The notes beneath the pieces were generated by a model that made no database searches, was not told the origin of the DNA, and worked only from the letters and a program-made list of their open reading frames with translations. From Coccinella septempunctata (lineage: Eukaryota; Arthropoda; Insecta; Coleoptera; Coccinellidae): a stretch of 64,000 nt of DNA. The translations under genes were made by a program, and so were the position numbers. Shown one piece after another: positions 48,411 through 58,837 of this stretch; positions within the stretch are counted from its first letter, which is position 1, and each line of letters starts with the position of its first letter. The stretch spans positions 17,050,001-17,114,000 of the forward strand of contig NC_058192.1 of assembly GCF_907165205.1 (NCBI RefSeq), written 5' to 3'.

Positions 48411-50895
48411 TATATTGAAAAATATTTTTGAATAAAACCCAGGTCTCGGGCCTAGCAGAATTGCTTTGTCGAATTTATTTTACAATATTTTTAAGAATTA
48501 CCATGCTTCCAATAGTTTACTCATGTCTCGAATTGAATTGAAGGAATGGTTCCATAGTCATGTACCTTTTTTACAGGACATAATGGTGCTTTTTGTACCG
48601 AATACCTGCATTTTACTCTGTAAAATGTGAATAATTTTCAACAAGTAATCACTTCCTCAAAATTTTCGTACTCATTTGGCATTACCCTGTATTTTGGAAA
48701 AGAAAATGAAACCAGCAGTAAAAAATCCCATTCTTTATGAAAATATCTATGCTTAAATTTTGAAAAAAAAATGTAAAATCGGGATATACGGGCTATGGAA
48801 CACGAACGTAGACAACTGGAATGGGATAACAAACTGAATATTGCAGGATCTCAATTTTTCAACTTCAAATGTATACCTACCTACTTACCTACGTTTTGTT
48901 ATTTTCAGTTGATGAATTTTCAAACAAAAATTGATTTCATTTATTCATTAAAAAAACCTGAATACGATCCTCTTTGGGTTAGGCTAAATTATATTATTTT
49001 GTTTTCTCAATATCTAATACCACATCTTCAATTTTGTCTTAAGGACTCTTTCATGGAGAGAATATAGCGAGATTTAGGAATGAATAAAAATATGATAAAA
49101 AGACGAAAATGTGTTTTATTTTTGCTTAATCTCACTGTCAATATTTAAAAAACTGACTTCCAAGCAAAACTTTCAATGTTAATTATTTTTCATCATATTT
49201 TTATTACATAAATAATTTCCCCCTTAACTTATCTTAATACCATAGCCCACTAGACGAAGAATTTTTTTGAACGTACGTTAGATGAAAGTATATGTAAATC
49301 ATGTTATTATGAATTTCAAGTTTCACAAATTTCCACATCGTTCAGCAAATCGAATTAAGATTGTGGGTCGATTGGGAAACATTCGTGTAAGTGCATTACC
49401 TAAACAAGAAAAATTGCATTCCTCCGATGATTTCCATGTGGATTCAGAGTGTCCATTGGATTTCCCTCTCACCGTATAATTATCCCCATTTCCAAGACAG
49501 CGACAGTGCGATACCTCTATATCCTCTATCCATAGACTAATAAAGGAATTAGTCTATGCCTCTATCATAGACTAATAAAGGATAAAAAAGGATTTATTAG
49601 TCTATGCCTCTATCTATCTATCCATTCTAGATTTAGATCAAGATTGGGGGGAAATTTCGAATTAAAGCTCAGAGAATCACAATAATACAATATGAAAAAT
49701 TCTTCCACAATTGTCTAGCCAAAAGTCTTGTCAGGGTAAAATTTATATATAGAAAATTCGTCAAAATTATAGTAATCAAATAGAAAATTTTTCATTTGGT
49801 AATTTTTGTATTATATGAGAATGTGTTATCAAATTAGTGTCCTCTTTGTGCCAACAGAGAAAAAAGTTACTCCCAAATGTAGTGTATTTTTCGAACAATT
49901 CTGCTACATTCAGAATATGGATTTTTGCATCCTGATCTGAAAGAACGCCCGCAGATTTTTGAACAAAAAACTCTGCGAGAAAATTGTGGTTTCAACCAAT
50001 TCGGATGTAAAATTTCCCGCTGAATCCGAATCTGCAATAAAAAAGGTGGCTTTGCATTTAAAATTTCAAAGTTGGGCCTCATATCTCGTATAAGGCCCTT
50101 TTCGGCCCAAAATCTGAAGGGCCCATTCGATTCCTCTGGCGAAATTACTAAAGACCCCAGTATCAGAATTCCGATTTTCCATCTCTGCGCGAAATAAATT
50201 CACCTTTCCAAACTTTTGAACCACCCGGTATATGATTTCCTAATAGTATATTTTTAGCCCTAAAACTGAGATGATGAGAATAAAATTCGTTTTTTACTGA
50301 ACTGGGATACAGGATTGATGTTGGAGAAGAAAAATCGAAATTTTCGAGAACAAATTTCGACACGCGTATCTCCCATCTAAATCTAAAAGTGATAAATATT
50401 CTGAAAAAGTAACTCCTTTCGAAATTTCAACAATTTTCGAAGGTCAACTTTCGACACGCTCATCTCTCAAAAACTCATCGTAAAAAATTTTTCTTGATTG
50501 TAGCCAAAAAGATATAGTGATATCAGAGGCAATATATCCAAAGATATTACACAATATAATAATATGTGTAATATCTTTGAATATATCGTTTTGCTTCTTG
50601 GTATTTTCTTTTCCTCTTTTTCTTGATCGTAGCAATTATAGGTTAGATTGTTAGATGTTCTGTATTTGGGTGTTTTGATTATCTATATATAAATCGGTAA
50701 TCCAGAAACAACCTGTTGTTGTCTCTGCGGTAATCGGTTCATCGTTTCTTCAACTTCACCCAGTGTCGTTGCTTCGATTTAACATTGTGCACGTGTTGAA
50801 ACTTGAAAATCGTGTAGAAAAAGCAAAAAGATAAAACTTCTGGTTCATTGGATTTTTCGCCATAATAACAAGAGTAGTTCGTTCAGATCAAAAAA
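48411..50895. other. Intergenic and FKBP6 5' region
   Basis: Two adjacent hairpins share CATAGACTAATAAAGGA (49531-49558 and 49566-49606). A 22-bp inverted repeat with one mismatch is at 50532-50586. Open frames at 48795-49067 and 49282-49479 look weakly coding (the first ends in a hydrophobic segment and is followed by AATAAAA), but neither is recognised. The last 200 bp or so before 50896 should contain the FKBP6 promoter; no TATA box is obvious. Confidence 0.45.
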
Positions 50896-51978
50896 ATGCC
50901 AAGAATCACCGAAGGAATATCCCTAGCACAGCTTATCGAAGGAGGTGCAGAGTTTGAAATAAATCCAAACGATAATCCAGATTCAGAGGAAGATGAAACG
51001 GAGGTTAGGGAGGCGATGCTTTCTTTTACAAATATGAGTTGCCTAGGATCAGATGAGAATTACGACGAGGAACCCTTTCGGGTTATCGGAAAGGATATGA
51101 TTGATTTAACTCCTGATGGTGGTGTGAAAAAAAGAATTTTGAGACCTGGTTACGGTACTACACCCCCAAACTTGAGTCTCGTTAAAATCGATTACAATGC
51201 ATACATCGAGTATGAAGCACAGCCTTTCGATTCTACTTATAGCAGGAAAAAGAAGCAGGAGTTTGTGCTCAATAATGGTGAAGTTATTCCAGGCTTAGAC
51301 GAAGCTGTGAAATCAATGAAACTTACCGAAAAGTCTCAGTTTCTTATATCCCCACAGTATGCTTATGGACCTTTAGGTTGTCTTGGTAGAGTTCCACAAA
51401 ATGCTACAGTGCTTTTCGAAATTGAATTGCAAGAAGTAGTGAATAGTGGTGCTACCATTTCCTATGAAAAATTGGAAGAAAGTGAGAAGAACAGTTTTAA
51501 AGAGGTCTATGCTTATTGCTTATCCTTGTGTGAAAGGGCCAAGGATAAATTTAGAAAAAATGTAAAAGAATCTCTTAAAGATTACAATACGGCTGTTTCG
51601 AAATTAGAACTAGTGCAAATGAAAGACTACAGTGAACAAGAAAAACAGCAAGAACTTTTGCTACGTGTACTGGGAAATGTTTTAGTTTGCAACACTGTTT
51701 TAGGAAACCCAAAAAAGGGTTGTTGTGCAGCAAACAGAATATACCAAATGTGTAAAGGTACTACACTGAAAATATCAGCAAAAACTTATTTTTCGCACGC
51801 TAAATGTCTCAGGATGTTGGGAGAATTTGTTCAGGCTAGGGCAAAGTTAGAACAGGCTCGTAAGCTGGAACCCCAGAATCCAGAAATCGCCAATGAGTTC
51901 ATCACATTGAGGCGAGAAGAGGAAAAGTTCAAAAAAGAAGAGAAAATATTCAGTAAAAGGTCTTTCAACCAAATTTGA
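50896..51978 (+). CDS. FKBP6: FKBP6/shutdown-like co-chaperone, intronless
   Basis: A 360-residue protein with an FKBP-type domain (about residues 90-185) followed by TPR-type helices (about 205-340). In Drosophila the relative shutdown (shu) acts with Hsp90 to load piRNAs on Piwi proteins in germ cells; vertebrate FKBP6 does likewise. Seen here: FDSTYSRKKKQEFVLNNGEV, IPGLDEAVKSMKLTEKSQF, YAYGPLGCLGRVPQNATVLF and EIELQEV, which is close to the FKBP6 pattern (PFDSNY, NYAYGTLGCP). The TPR end reads KCLRMLGEFVQARAKLEQAR. The PPIase pocket looks degenerate, as in shu. The start is chosen at MPRITEGISL, preceded by AAAAA. No introns; AATAAA at 52081. Whether it is the shu orthologue or a retrocopy cannot be settled here. 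Confidence 0.9.
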   Translation: MPRITEGISLAQLIEGGAEFEINPNDNPDSEEDETEVREAMLSFTNMSCLGSDENYDEEPFRVIGKDMIDLTPDGGVKKRILRPGYGTTPPNLSLVKIDYNAYIEYEAQPFDSTYSRKKKQEFVLNNGEVIPGLDEAVKSMKLTEKSQFLISPQYAYGPLGCLGRVPQNATVLFEIELQEVVNSGATISYEKLEESEKNSFKEVYAYCLSLCERAKDKFRKNVKESLKDYNTAVSKLELVQMKDYSEQEKQQELLLRVLGNVLVCNTVLGNPKKGCCAANRIYQMCKGTTLKISAKTYFSHAKCLRMLGEFVQARAKLEQARKLEPQNPEIANEFITLRREEEKFKKEEKIFSKRSFNQI

Positions 51979-53265
51979 ATAACTGAATACTTGTTATGTT
52001 TCTTTTTATATATTTTTTCATAATAGTAGATACATATTTTTATAAATGACTTTCTATCATTTCGTTTGACAAAAAAATTAAATAAAAGCTATTTTTCAAA
52101 ATACATTATTGTATTTTTTTGAAAAATCTCTGTATTTTTATAGCATTGAAGGTACAACTTATGAATTTGGATTCAAAAATATCCTACTTCATCTATATAT
52201 TCGCACAAGTTTAATATTTATCAAAGTGATTTTGTGTGCAACAATTTTATTTTTTCTCTCTGGATAGTTCTTCAGCCTTTTCAATTAATACCTTTTTTAT
52301 GTTCTTAGTGAATTGAATGAAATCAGGAATGCAAATAGTATATGTATTTAGAAAGAAACAATTTTGAGAGGGAATTATATAATTCAGCCCATTACACTTT
52401 ATACATTTTAATCAAGAATTGCGCACTTCTATTCAATTTCAATATTTCCAGATTCAAAGTGTGAAATATTCAAATAGCAGCAGTCCATAAATAAACAGAA
52501 TATTGATTATGAAACTTCTTTATTCAGTTGAAAAACTGTAAAATCTCAAGAAAGAAATGTGATGTGAGTCTACTTTACTTGATTTCAAATCAATGGATTT
52601 TTAGTTTTGAGTGAAAAAACTTTATAAATATTTCATATTTTTACACTTCAACAGATCAACCTAAAATAAATAAGACAAAGGTATAAGGAATAAAACTGAT
52701 TCCTTTTATACTTAGGTATCTATTGCATGTACACTCAGAGAAATGAATTACACAAGGATAGGGCAGATTAGAAAATAGAGTCTACCAGGATAATGAAACT
52801 ACTCAACAGTTATAACCCTACACCAGTTATAACCTGCCCTACCGAAGACACATGTAAGTTTAACATTACAAAGACATTACGGAAATGGAGTTACAAATGC
52901 ACCCGGGATATTTTTTCAATTCAATCAGTTCAATAAAAAACACCATGAACAACAGATAGGCCATCTAATTTATACTGTTATTAGGTATTATCAACATGTG
53001 TAAACTCTTGGAAAAGTACTTTTGTGGTACTTTCATTTAAAAGATTTGAATATTTTAAAAACACATAATAAAATAGTCCACTATTTTGAAGGATAGAAAT
53101 GAATCATTTTAAAATCTTGTCATCTTAAAAACAATAAATGACGATTTAAGTACAAAAACAGAAAAAGGATTTTGTATACACGAATTCAGAGTGCAATCAG
53201 TAATTTTGATGATAACTGAGCAACAAAGAAATAAAAGGACAAAGGAATATACCAGTCATGGAGAA
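51979..53265. other. Convergent 3' region FKBP6/Ssdp
   Basis: Holds the FKBP6 polyA signal (52081-52086) and probably a long Ssdp 3' UTR: the first good minus-strand signal, TTTATT, is at 52519-52524, about 740 bp past the stop. No gene is seen. Confidence 0.5.
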
Positions 53266-54583
53266 TTATTGCATGAAGTACTCAGGATGATCAGAGTCTT
53301 TCTCAAACCTTTTAGCCTCCTCTTGCATACTTTCTTTAATTTTTAAAATAGCAGCCGATTCTCTATGATCGTTTTCACCAGGACCACCAAATCCTCCTAA
53401 GTTATAGTCCCCCATCCCTCCTCCTCCATCTTCTCTTGGTGTGCCAGGTCCATTTGCAGGTGAATTCTTCATGCCTTCCATTCCATCACTGTTCATTACT
53501 GGACCCATTGAATTGGGGCCCATTGGTCCCATGGGACCCGAATCTGGCCCTCCTCCCATGGGAAATTCTCCAGGCATGTTGTTGCCCACTGCTGGTTTCA
53601 TCATGGTGTACATATTTTCACCGCCGGAATTTGAAGAATCTTGAGGACTGGGCATAATTGGAGTGCCAGGGCCTGGCGGACCAGCCGATCCTGGAGGACC
53701 TCCGTAATTACCTGGTGATGATGTAGAATAATTCATGGGGGTTGATGTGTTCGGTTGCCATTGAGGTGGGCCTCCAGGTCCTGTCATTGACATAGGAGGC
53801 ATTGGCCCTCCCCCCATGTTACTGTTTGGAGGTGGACCTCTCATACCTGGTCCATAACCCCCAGGACCCATAGGGCCCATTGAGGGTCCACGAGGAGGGT
53901 TCATTCTGTTCATGGGGTTCATACCTGGGGGACCTTGTCTTGTTGGATCCATATTATTTGGCATCATTGGCTGTCCTCCTGGACCGTTGAAATCACTTCC
54001 CATAGGCATTCTGACGCCTGGCCGAGGGCCTCCGGGATATCTAGGCCCCATAAATGGTTGTGATCCCATTAATTGTGAATGAGGAGTGGGGGGCTGGGAA
54101 TGGGGCGATGGTTGACCTGCTGGATGTGTTGGTGGAGATGGACGCATGCCAGCATTGGGGAAAAAACCAGGTGGTAAAGGTCCTCCTGGCATTCCATCAC
54201 TAGGAGGCATCTGCCCTAAAGGACTAGGTGCTGGGCCAGCATTGTGAGCCATTCCATTAACTCCAAACCCAGAATTGACAAACCCATAGTCATGGAAAGC
54301 CTTTGCTTCCGATGAATGTTCACATGTGTCTCTTCTCTCAGGAGCTGCACAATATAGATCCCAAAAAACACACCACCATGAGTGTAAAAAACCAGGAGGT
54401 TCACCAAGAGTTATATTTTTCTCCCACCTTATTTCTGATAGAAATGTCTGTGCTGCCTTCTGTGCACCAACATGGAGTAGATATTCATATACATATAAAG
54501 CCAACTTTTCTCTAGCTTGAGCATCTGACGGCACAGTTGATCCCTTTCCTTTGGCGTACATATCAAAAAATAGCATAGCCTTC
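53266..54583 (-). CDS. Ssdp: Single-stranded DNA-binding protein Ssdp (SSBP2/3/4 family)
   Basis: Nuclear adaptor that stabilises Chip/LDB1 complexes in LIM-homeodomain and Wnt-enhanceosome transcription. The N-terminal LisH/LUFS domain is nearly identical to the family: MYAKGKGSTVPSDAQAREKL, YVYEYLLHVGAQKAAQTFLS, PGFLHSWWCVFWDLYCAAPE. The rest is the usual Pro/Gly/Met-rich tail (MGPMGPGGYGPGMRG) ending HPEYFMQ-stop. All coding sequence lies in one exon whose acceptor (TTTCAG) is just before 54583. I prefer the ATG at 54561 (MYAKGKG), the conserved family start; an in-frame ATG at 54576 would add five residues. An upstream non-coding exon is implied. About 430 residues, normal length. Confidence 0.95.
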
Positions 54584-55567
54584 CTGAAATGAAAAATTCA
54601 ATGTGTTTACTATTATCAAAATTGTTGCCTGAGCATTGCAATAAAAAAATTGACATTCCATCAAATCTAGGGATTCAGTATTAGGATGAAAGGTTTTTTC
54701 AACAGAAATTGGAACTTCATATATCTCTTCTGAATGTTTTGACATAGCTGAGGGTATGCATAGTAGGGAGCACTACTTTTTTACAAAAAAAATAACATAA
54801 AACCCTTCTCTTCATCCTCAAATTCATCTTGTCATAAGTAATATTAGAATAGAAAAGAATAGAAAACTCCTGAACCATTTAAAAATGAATAAATACCGAG
54901 TTCATGGTTATTAGTGCCTTCATGAGAACTACTTTTTATTTCCATTGAAACTGTTTTCAGCATCATACTATTACTACTCAAATTACACAATTCTAAAGAA
55001 ATTCTTAGACATGAAGATTATGTCCCTAATATTGGTTTTTTATTTTGGGAAATCTCCTATCATGAATGAATAGATGCCCCACTGGCTTAGTCAAAATAAA
55101 AATCATTTAACTAGTTGCATGAGTAAAAGGTTATCATATGGAACTATAAAGCAAAACAGTTGCGTGAGGAACATAAATTTTTTGTGAAGTCTAACAAAAT
55201 AAATGTGACCATGAACAATATTTCATAGGCAGAATTCATAAGCAATTGAGTAATCATCTTGGACATTTTACTTATGTGGACAATGATACAGTTTCTACAG
55301 ATTTTTCAATATTTCTTGCCATCTTTAATTGTGATCTACCACAGGACACATTAATGAGATAGCCATAATATCTGCCACAAACACAAGTGCTGAAACCCAT
55401 TGGAGAAGATACAATTTAAAGGAAAAAATTATTTGACACTTCGACCTCAGTTTTGATAATATGGTTAGTTTGGAAACATTAGAAATTTGAAAGGAGACTA
55501 ATTTCTTTAGAAATATACTCAGAATATCGTAAAATACATGTTGAATCAACTCTGAAAATTTACTCAC

Positions 55568-55674
55568 CTACATCCCTAACAACACATACTCAATCAATAT
55601 ACAGCGGCCAATATTGAAAGCAATAATTTGTCTTCTTTCCTTTACTTCCTTACTCAATGAGGTGGTTAGTATGT
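55568..55674 (-). other. Exon-like segment upstream of Ssdp
   Basis: On the minus strand an acceptor (CTTTTAG) and a strong donor (TAG|GTGAGTAAA) bracket 107 bp. This is a good candidate for the Ssdp 5' UTR exon. One frame encodes a coding-looking 34-residue peptide (SKEVKERRQIIAFNIGRCIL) whose stop is the last codon before the donor. A further donor after ATGGAGGACGAAGTA lies at 55755-55769, but its phase does not fit. Confidence 0.4.
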
Positions 55675-55769
55675 CTAAAAGATGAATATTTCGTTTGAAA
55701 ATCACCGTTTAGCGATTGCTGTACTCGAACTGCAATTCAACGAGAAAAACTTACTACTTCGTCCTCCAT

Positions 55770-56155
55770 TATAAATAAAACATAAACATAACCTATGAAA
55801 TCGACATTTGACAGTAACATCTTCGATGGGGTTCATTCCGAAATTTTTTATCGATTTGCAAAATTATTTTGGTGTATACTGATATGCAGCATGGAAATAA
55901 AATAAAACATCCAGTATAATCAGAGATTTGAGAGTCTCATATATATATTATATATATAATTATATGGGTTATTCAAAGATTTTTAACACATACTTCACAA
56001 AAGATAATTTTGACAGTTGAGCAATTGTCGTTGACAGCTTCATGATCAAATTTACAACACCGTGTTATTTGGCAAATAATTCGAATAATTAGTGATATTG
56101 CAATTATTATAAATTCCTTTGTGAAAACAAATTCCCGTGTTCGCTTTGCGCGGTC
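55770..56155. promoter_or_regulatory. Divergent gap Ssdp/TMEM256
   Basis: Between the probable Ssdp transcription start side and the TMEM256 ATG. It contains an alternating TATATA run (about 55938-55965). Assignment as a promoter region rests on gene orientation. Confidence 0.4.
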
Positions 56156-57422
56156 ATGGGTTTGAACGATTACGTTTATTCAGTGTTAGATAATCCTATT
56201 TGCAGATACGTTCTTTACGAAAATCCTGTATCACAAACGGTGAAAACAGTAATGACCGTGAGTGGTACGGGCTTAGTGTTACATTGCATTTACTGTAATT
56301 GATAATTGTAGGAAAAAAGCTTTGTACCATCCTCAAAACAAATCACAGTGATTACAGAAAAAACCCCCTTATGGAAACTTGCAAGAGAAAATGGCTCTTT
56401 TTTAAGATTGGCCAGTGTTATGGGGGCTTCTGCAGTTGCGTTAGGTGCCTACGGAGCGCACAGAAAGTACCCTGAAGGGAAAGCAGATCTGCTGAAACCA
56501 GTATTTGAGACAGCTAACAGAATGCATTTTTTTCACTCATTAGCTCTATTAGGAGTTCCCATGTCTAGAAATCCCGCTGTGGTCAGTATTGTTAAATCAT
56601 CAGAATTTAGTTGGTATCATTTTTTTCGTATCTGCTGGTTGAGTCAGAACGTTTGAATATAGAGTTTCAAGCAGGGTGGGGTAAAAGTTTACTTAAGAGC
56701 AATCAAGTTGTTTGAAAAACCCATGATTTTTACATTTCTTTTTCACCTGATTCCTTATTTATCAGAGTGGGAAGTAAAATAATATAATAAAAGATTGATT
56801 AAGCTTTCTTTTCATTTGTACTTCTGTTATCTATTGCATGGAGAGCTGTGTTCAGGTCAGTCGAGTTACGAGTTGCAGCAAAGACTAATTCAAAGCTTAA
56901 GCTGCACTCTTAAGCAATTCGCAGAGCAAAGTACACTTCGGCAAGGACGCTAAGCAGATGGCGTTCTATATTACTATTTGTAATGAAATTCAAGTCTAGC
57001 ACGGAATTCTAAGTCGGCAAAATTTCTTGCAAGCTGAAAACTATCACTTCGGCAAGGAATTTCAGGCTATTCCGTTTCATGTTTAATTCATTTTAGTATT
57101 TTGTCTGTTGGTTATTGCGAATACATGCCAACTTTCGTGCTGAAGTGCACTTCAGCTCGCGAATTGATCACTAATTCAGCTTTACTGCCACATGATACCA
57201 ATCAAAAAGTCGTAATAAAATGAGATTATTCTGCCTCGTTTCACTATTTTTAATTTATATAAATATTATTATTTGCAGGCTGGATCATTATTTTTGATGG
57301 GAACAATTCTATTCTCTGGTCCTTGCTACTATTATGCCTTCACCGGGGAGAATAAATTAGGGAAATTGGCACCCATTGGAGGAACAATATTGATAGTAGC
57401 ATGGCTTTCCTTGGCGTTTTAA
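56156..57422 (+). CDS. TMEM256: TMEM256/DUF423 membrane protein
   Basis: Small multi-pass membrane protein of the DUF423 family, present from bacteria to man, function unknown. Exons 56156-56257, 56312-56581 and 57279-57422, all phase 0, total 171 residues. A leader of about 60 residues (MGLNDYVYSVLDNP) precedes the conserved core: GASAVALGAYGAHRKYPEG, FETANRMHFFHSLALLGVP, then LFLMGTILFSGPCYYYA and APIGGTILIVAWLSLAF. Four hydrophobic segments are visible. The intron 2 donor is weak (GTG|GTCAGT). Intron 2 (about 700 bp) contains a repeat-like stretch rich in GCAC/TTCGGCAAGGA. AATAAA at 57569-57574. Confidence 0.93.
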
Positions 57423-58837
57423 TATTATTATTAAGTGGCATGCAATGGAATTTTTTTATGTGATATATTTTGTTTATTCATCAATATTCATGAAAATATA
57501 ATTTGTTTTTAAATTTTATTTTCTGTGGTAAAAATGAGACATGTACCTAATCTTCAGTGTTGTAAAAAAATAAAAGGTAGTTGCTAGAAACACATTCTGT
57601 TTTGACTTTATGCTAGCATTTGACTATCTCTTCTTATTGCCAATTAAGGCTCTCATCATAACAATATACCGAAGTATGGAGCCATAATTTGAATAGAGAG
57701 ATGCAAATAAGCTCTTTTCAGCTAATCTGTTTTCACTTTTCTGCAAATTTTAGTTGAGTGGAATTGAATTTCAAATTAGGTAGGCATGTACTTGCATTAT
57801 TGCAATCTATAATGAGTTATTCTATTAAAGTTAGCTGCTTGCCTGCTTTGTATCGCAGGATGGTCTTACTGGTTGTTTGATTTATCATGAAAAAATTTGA
57901 CTTTCAAGCCATGAAGGTGCCTTCTTTCGTCCTTGTGCAACTTTTCTGACCTCAGTTCATGATCACCTTTACAACATGCCTGATGATTATGAAATTGAAT
58001 TCTCACTTATTGGATTTGCTATTTTTTTGGTGAATTTGATATATTAGGCATGGTTTTGAATTTTTACAGTTGTCCAAAGTTGAGCTGAAAAAATTTGGGC
58101 CATAAATAAATAATCAATAAAACTCGTTCATTATGTATACAAATTTATTGAAACATATTTTTGGAAGAAACCTACATTCTGAAAATGAAATATAATATGG
58201 CTGTTTTCCAAATTGGTCGGACACGACGTGGTGCTTCGCAGATTTGGCTCAAGTCTGAATAAATTGAACAGTTCGTTGCACGACACTCTTTGAAAAAACC
58301 ATTTGTGTCCATTGCACTTATCAGTCAGTATTGAAGTATATCACTTTTTCACTTAGAATCTCCTACTATTCCTTCGCCCACGTATAAATCAATTTTCACT
58401 CTTATTTTTTAAATATTTAGTGTATAGGTAATATTAAAGATTAAATTTAGGCATTTTAACTTTTCATTATGTTGAAGTTTAAATCACAAACTTTTATAGT
58501 GCCCATATCATCATCATATCAAAATAAACATAAAATTTCAGTTTTCCGAATAAAAAGAATCTTTGAAGACACCATTATTTACGGGGGCTACAGTAAAATC
58601 CTCTATGCATAAATGTATCTGATCCACAGTGATGAACTGAAGAAATTCTATCACAAATTTGGTAGGAATATAATGTCTCCAACAATGAACATCACTTATC
58701 GATTCGATAAAATCTCACCAGTTTTCACTCGAGACATGACCATTCACAATAAATCAGATGGTTGACAACCATTGGTACTGATAATAAATAACACTTTTAT
58801 TCACACCTTTGTCTATCTTTCGATTTCATATAAATGT
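57423..58837. other. Convergent intergenic TMEM256/ctrip
   Basis: 3' UTRs and AT-rich DNA. A TTTATT at 58796-58801 is a likely ctrip polyA signal, 37 bp past the stop. No gene or clear repeat. Confidence 0.5.

Noticed and set aside
48795..49067. 90-codon frame with a hydrophobic end and downstream AATAAAA
   Set aside because: A possible internal intron would shift the frame, and nothing is recognised; too weak to call.
56830..57230. Possible MITE in TMEM256 intron 2
   Set aside because: Repeated GCAC and TTCGGCAAGGA pieces are present, but the putative ends pair poorly and no target duplication was found.
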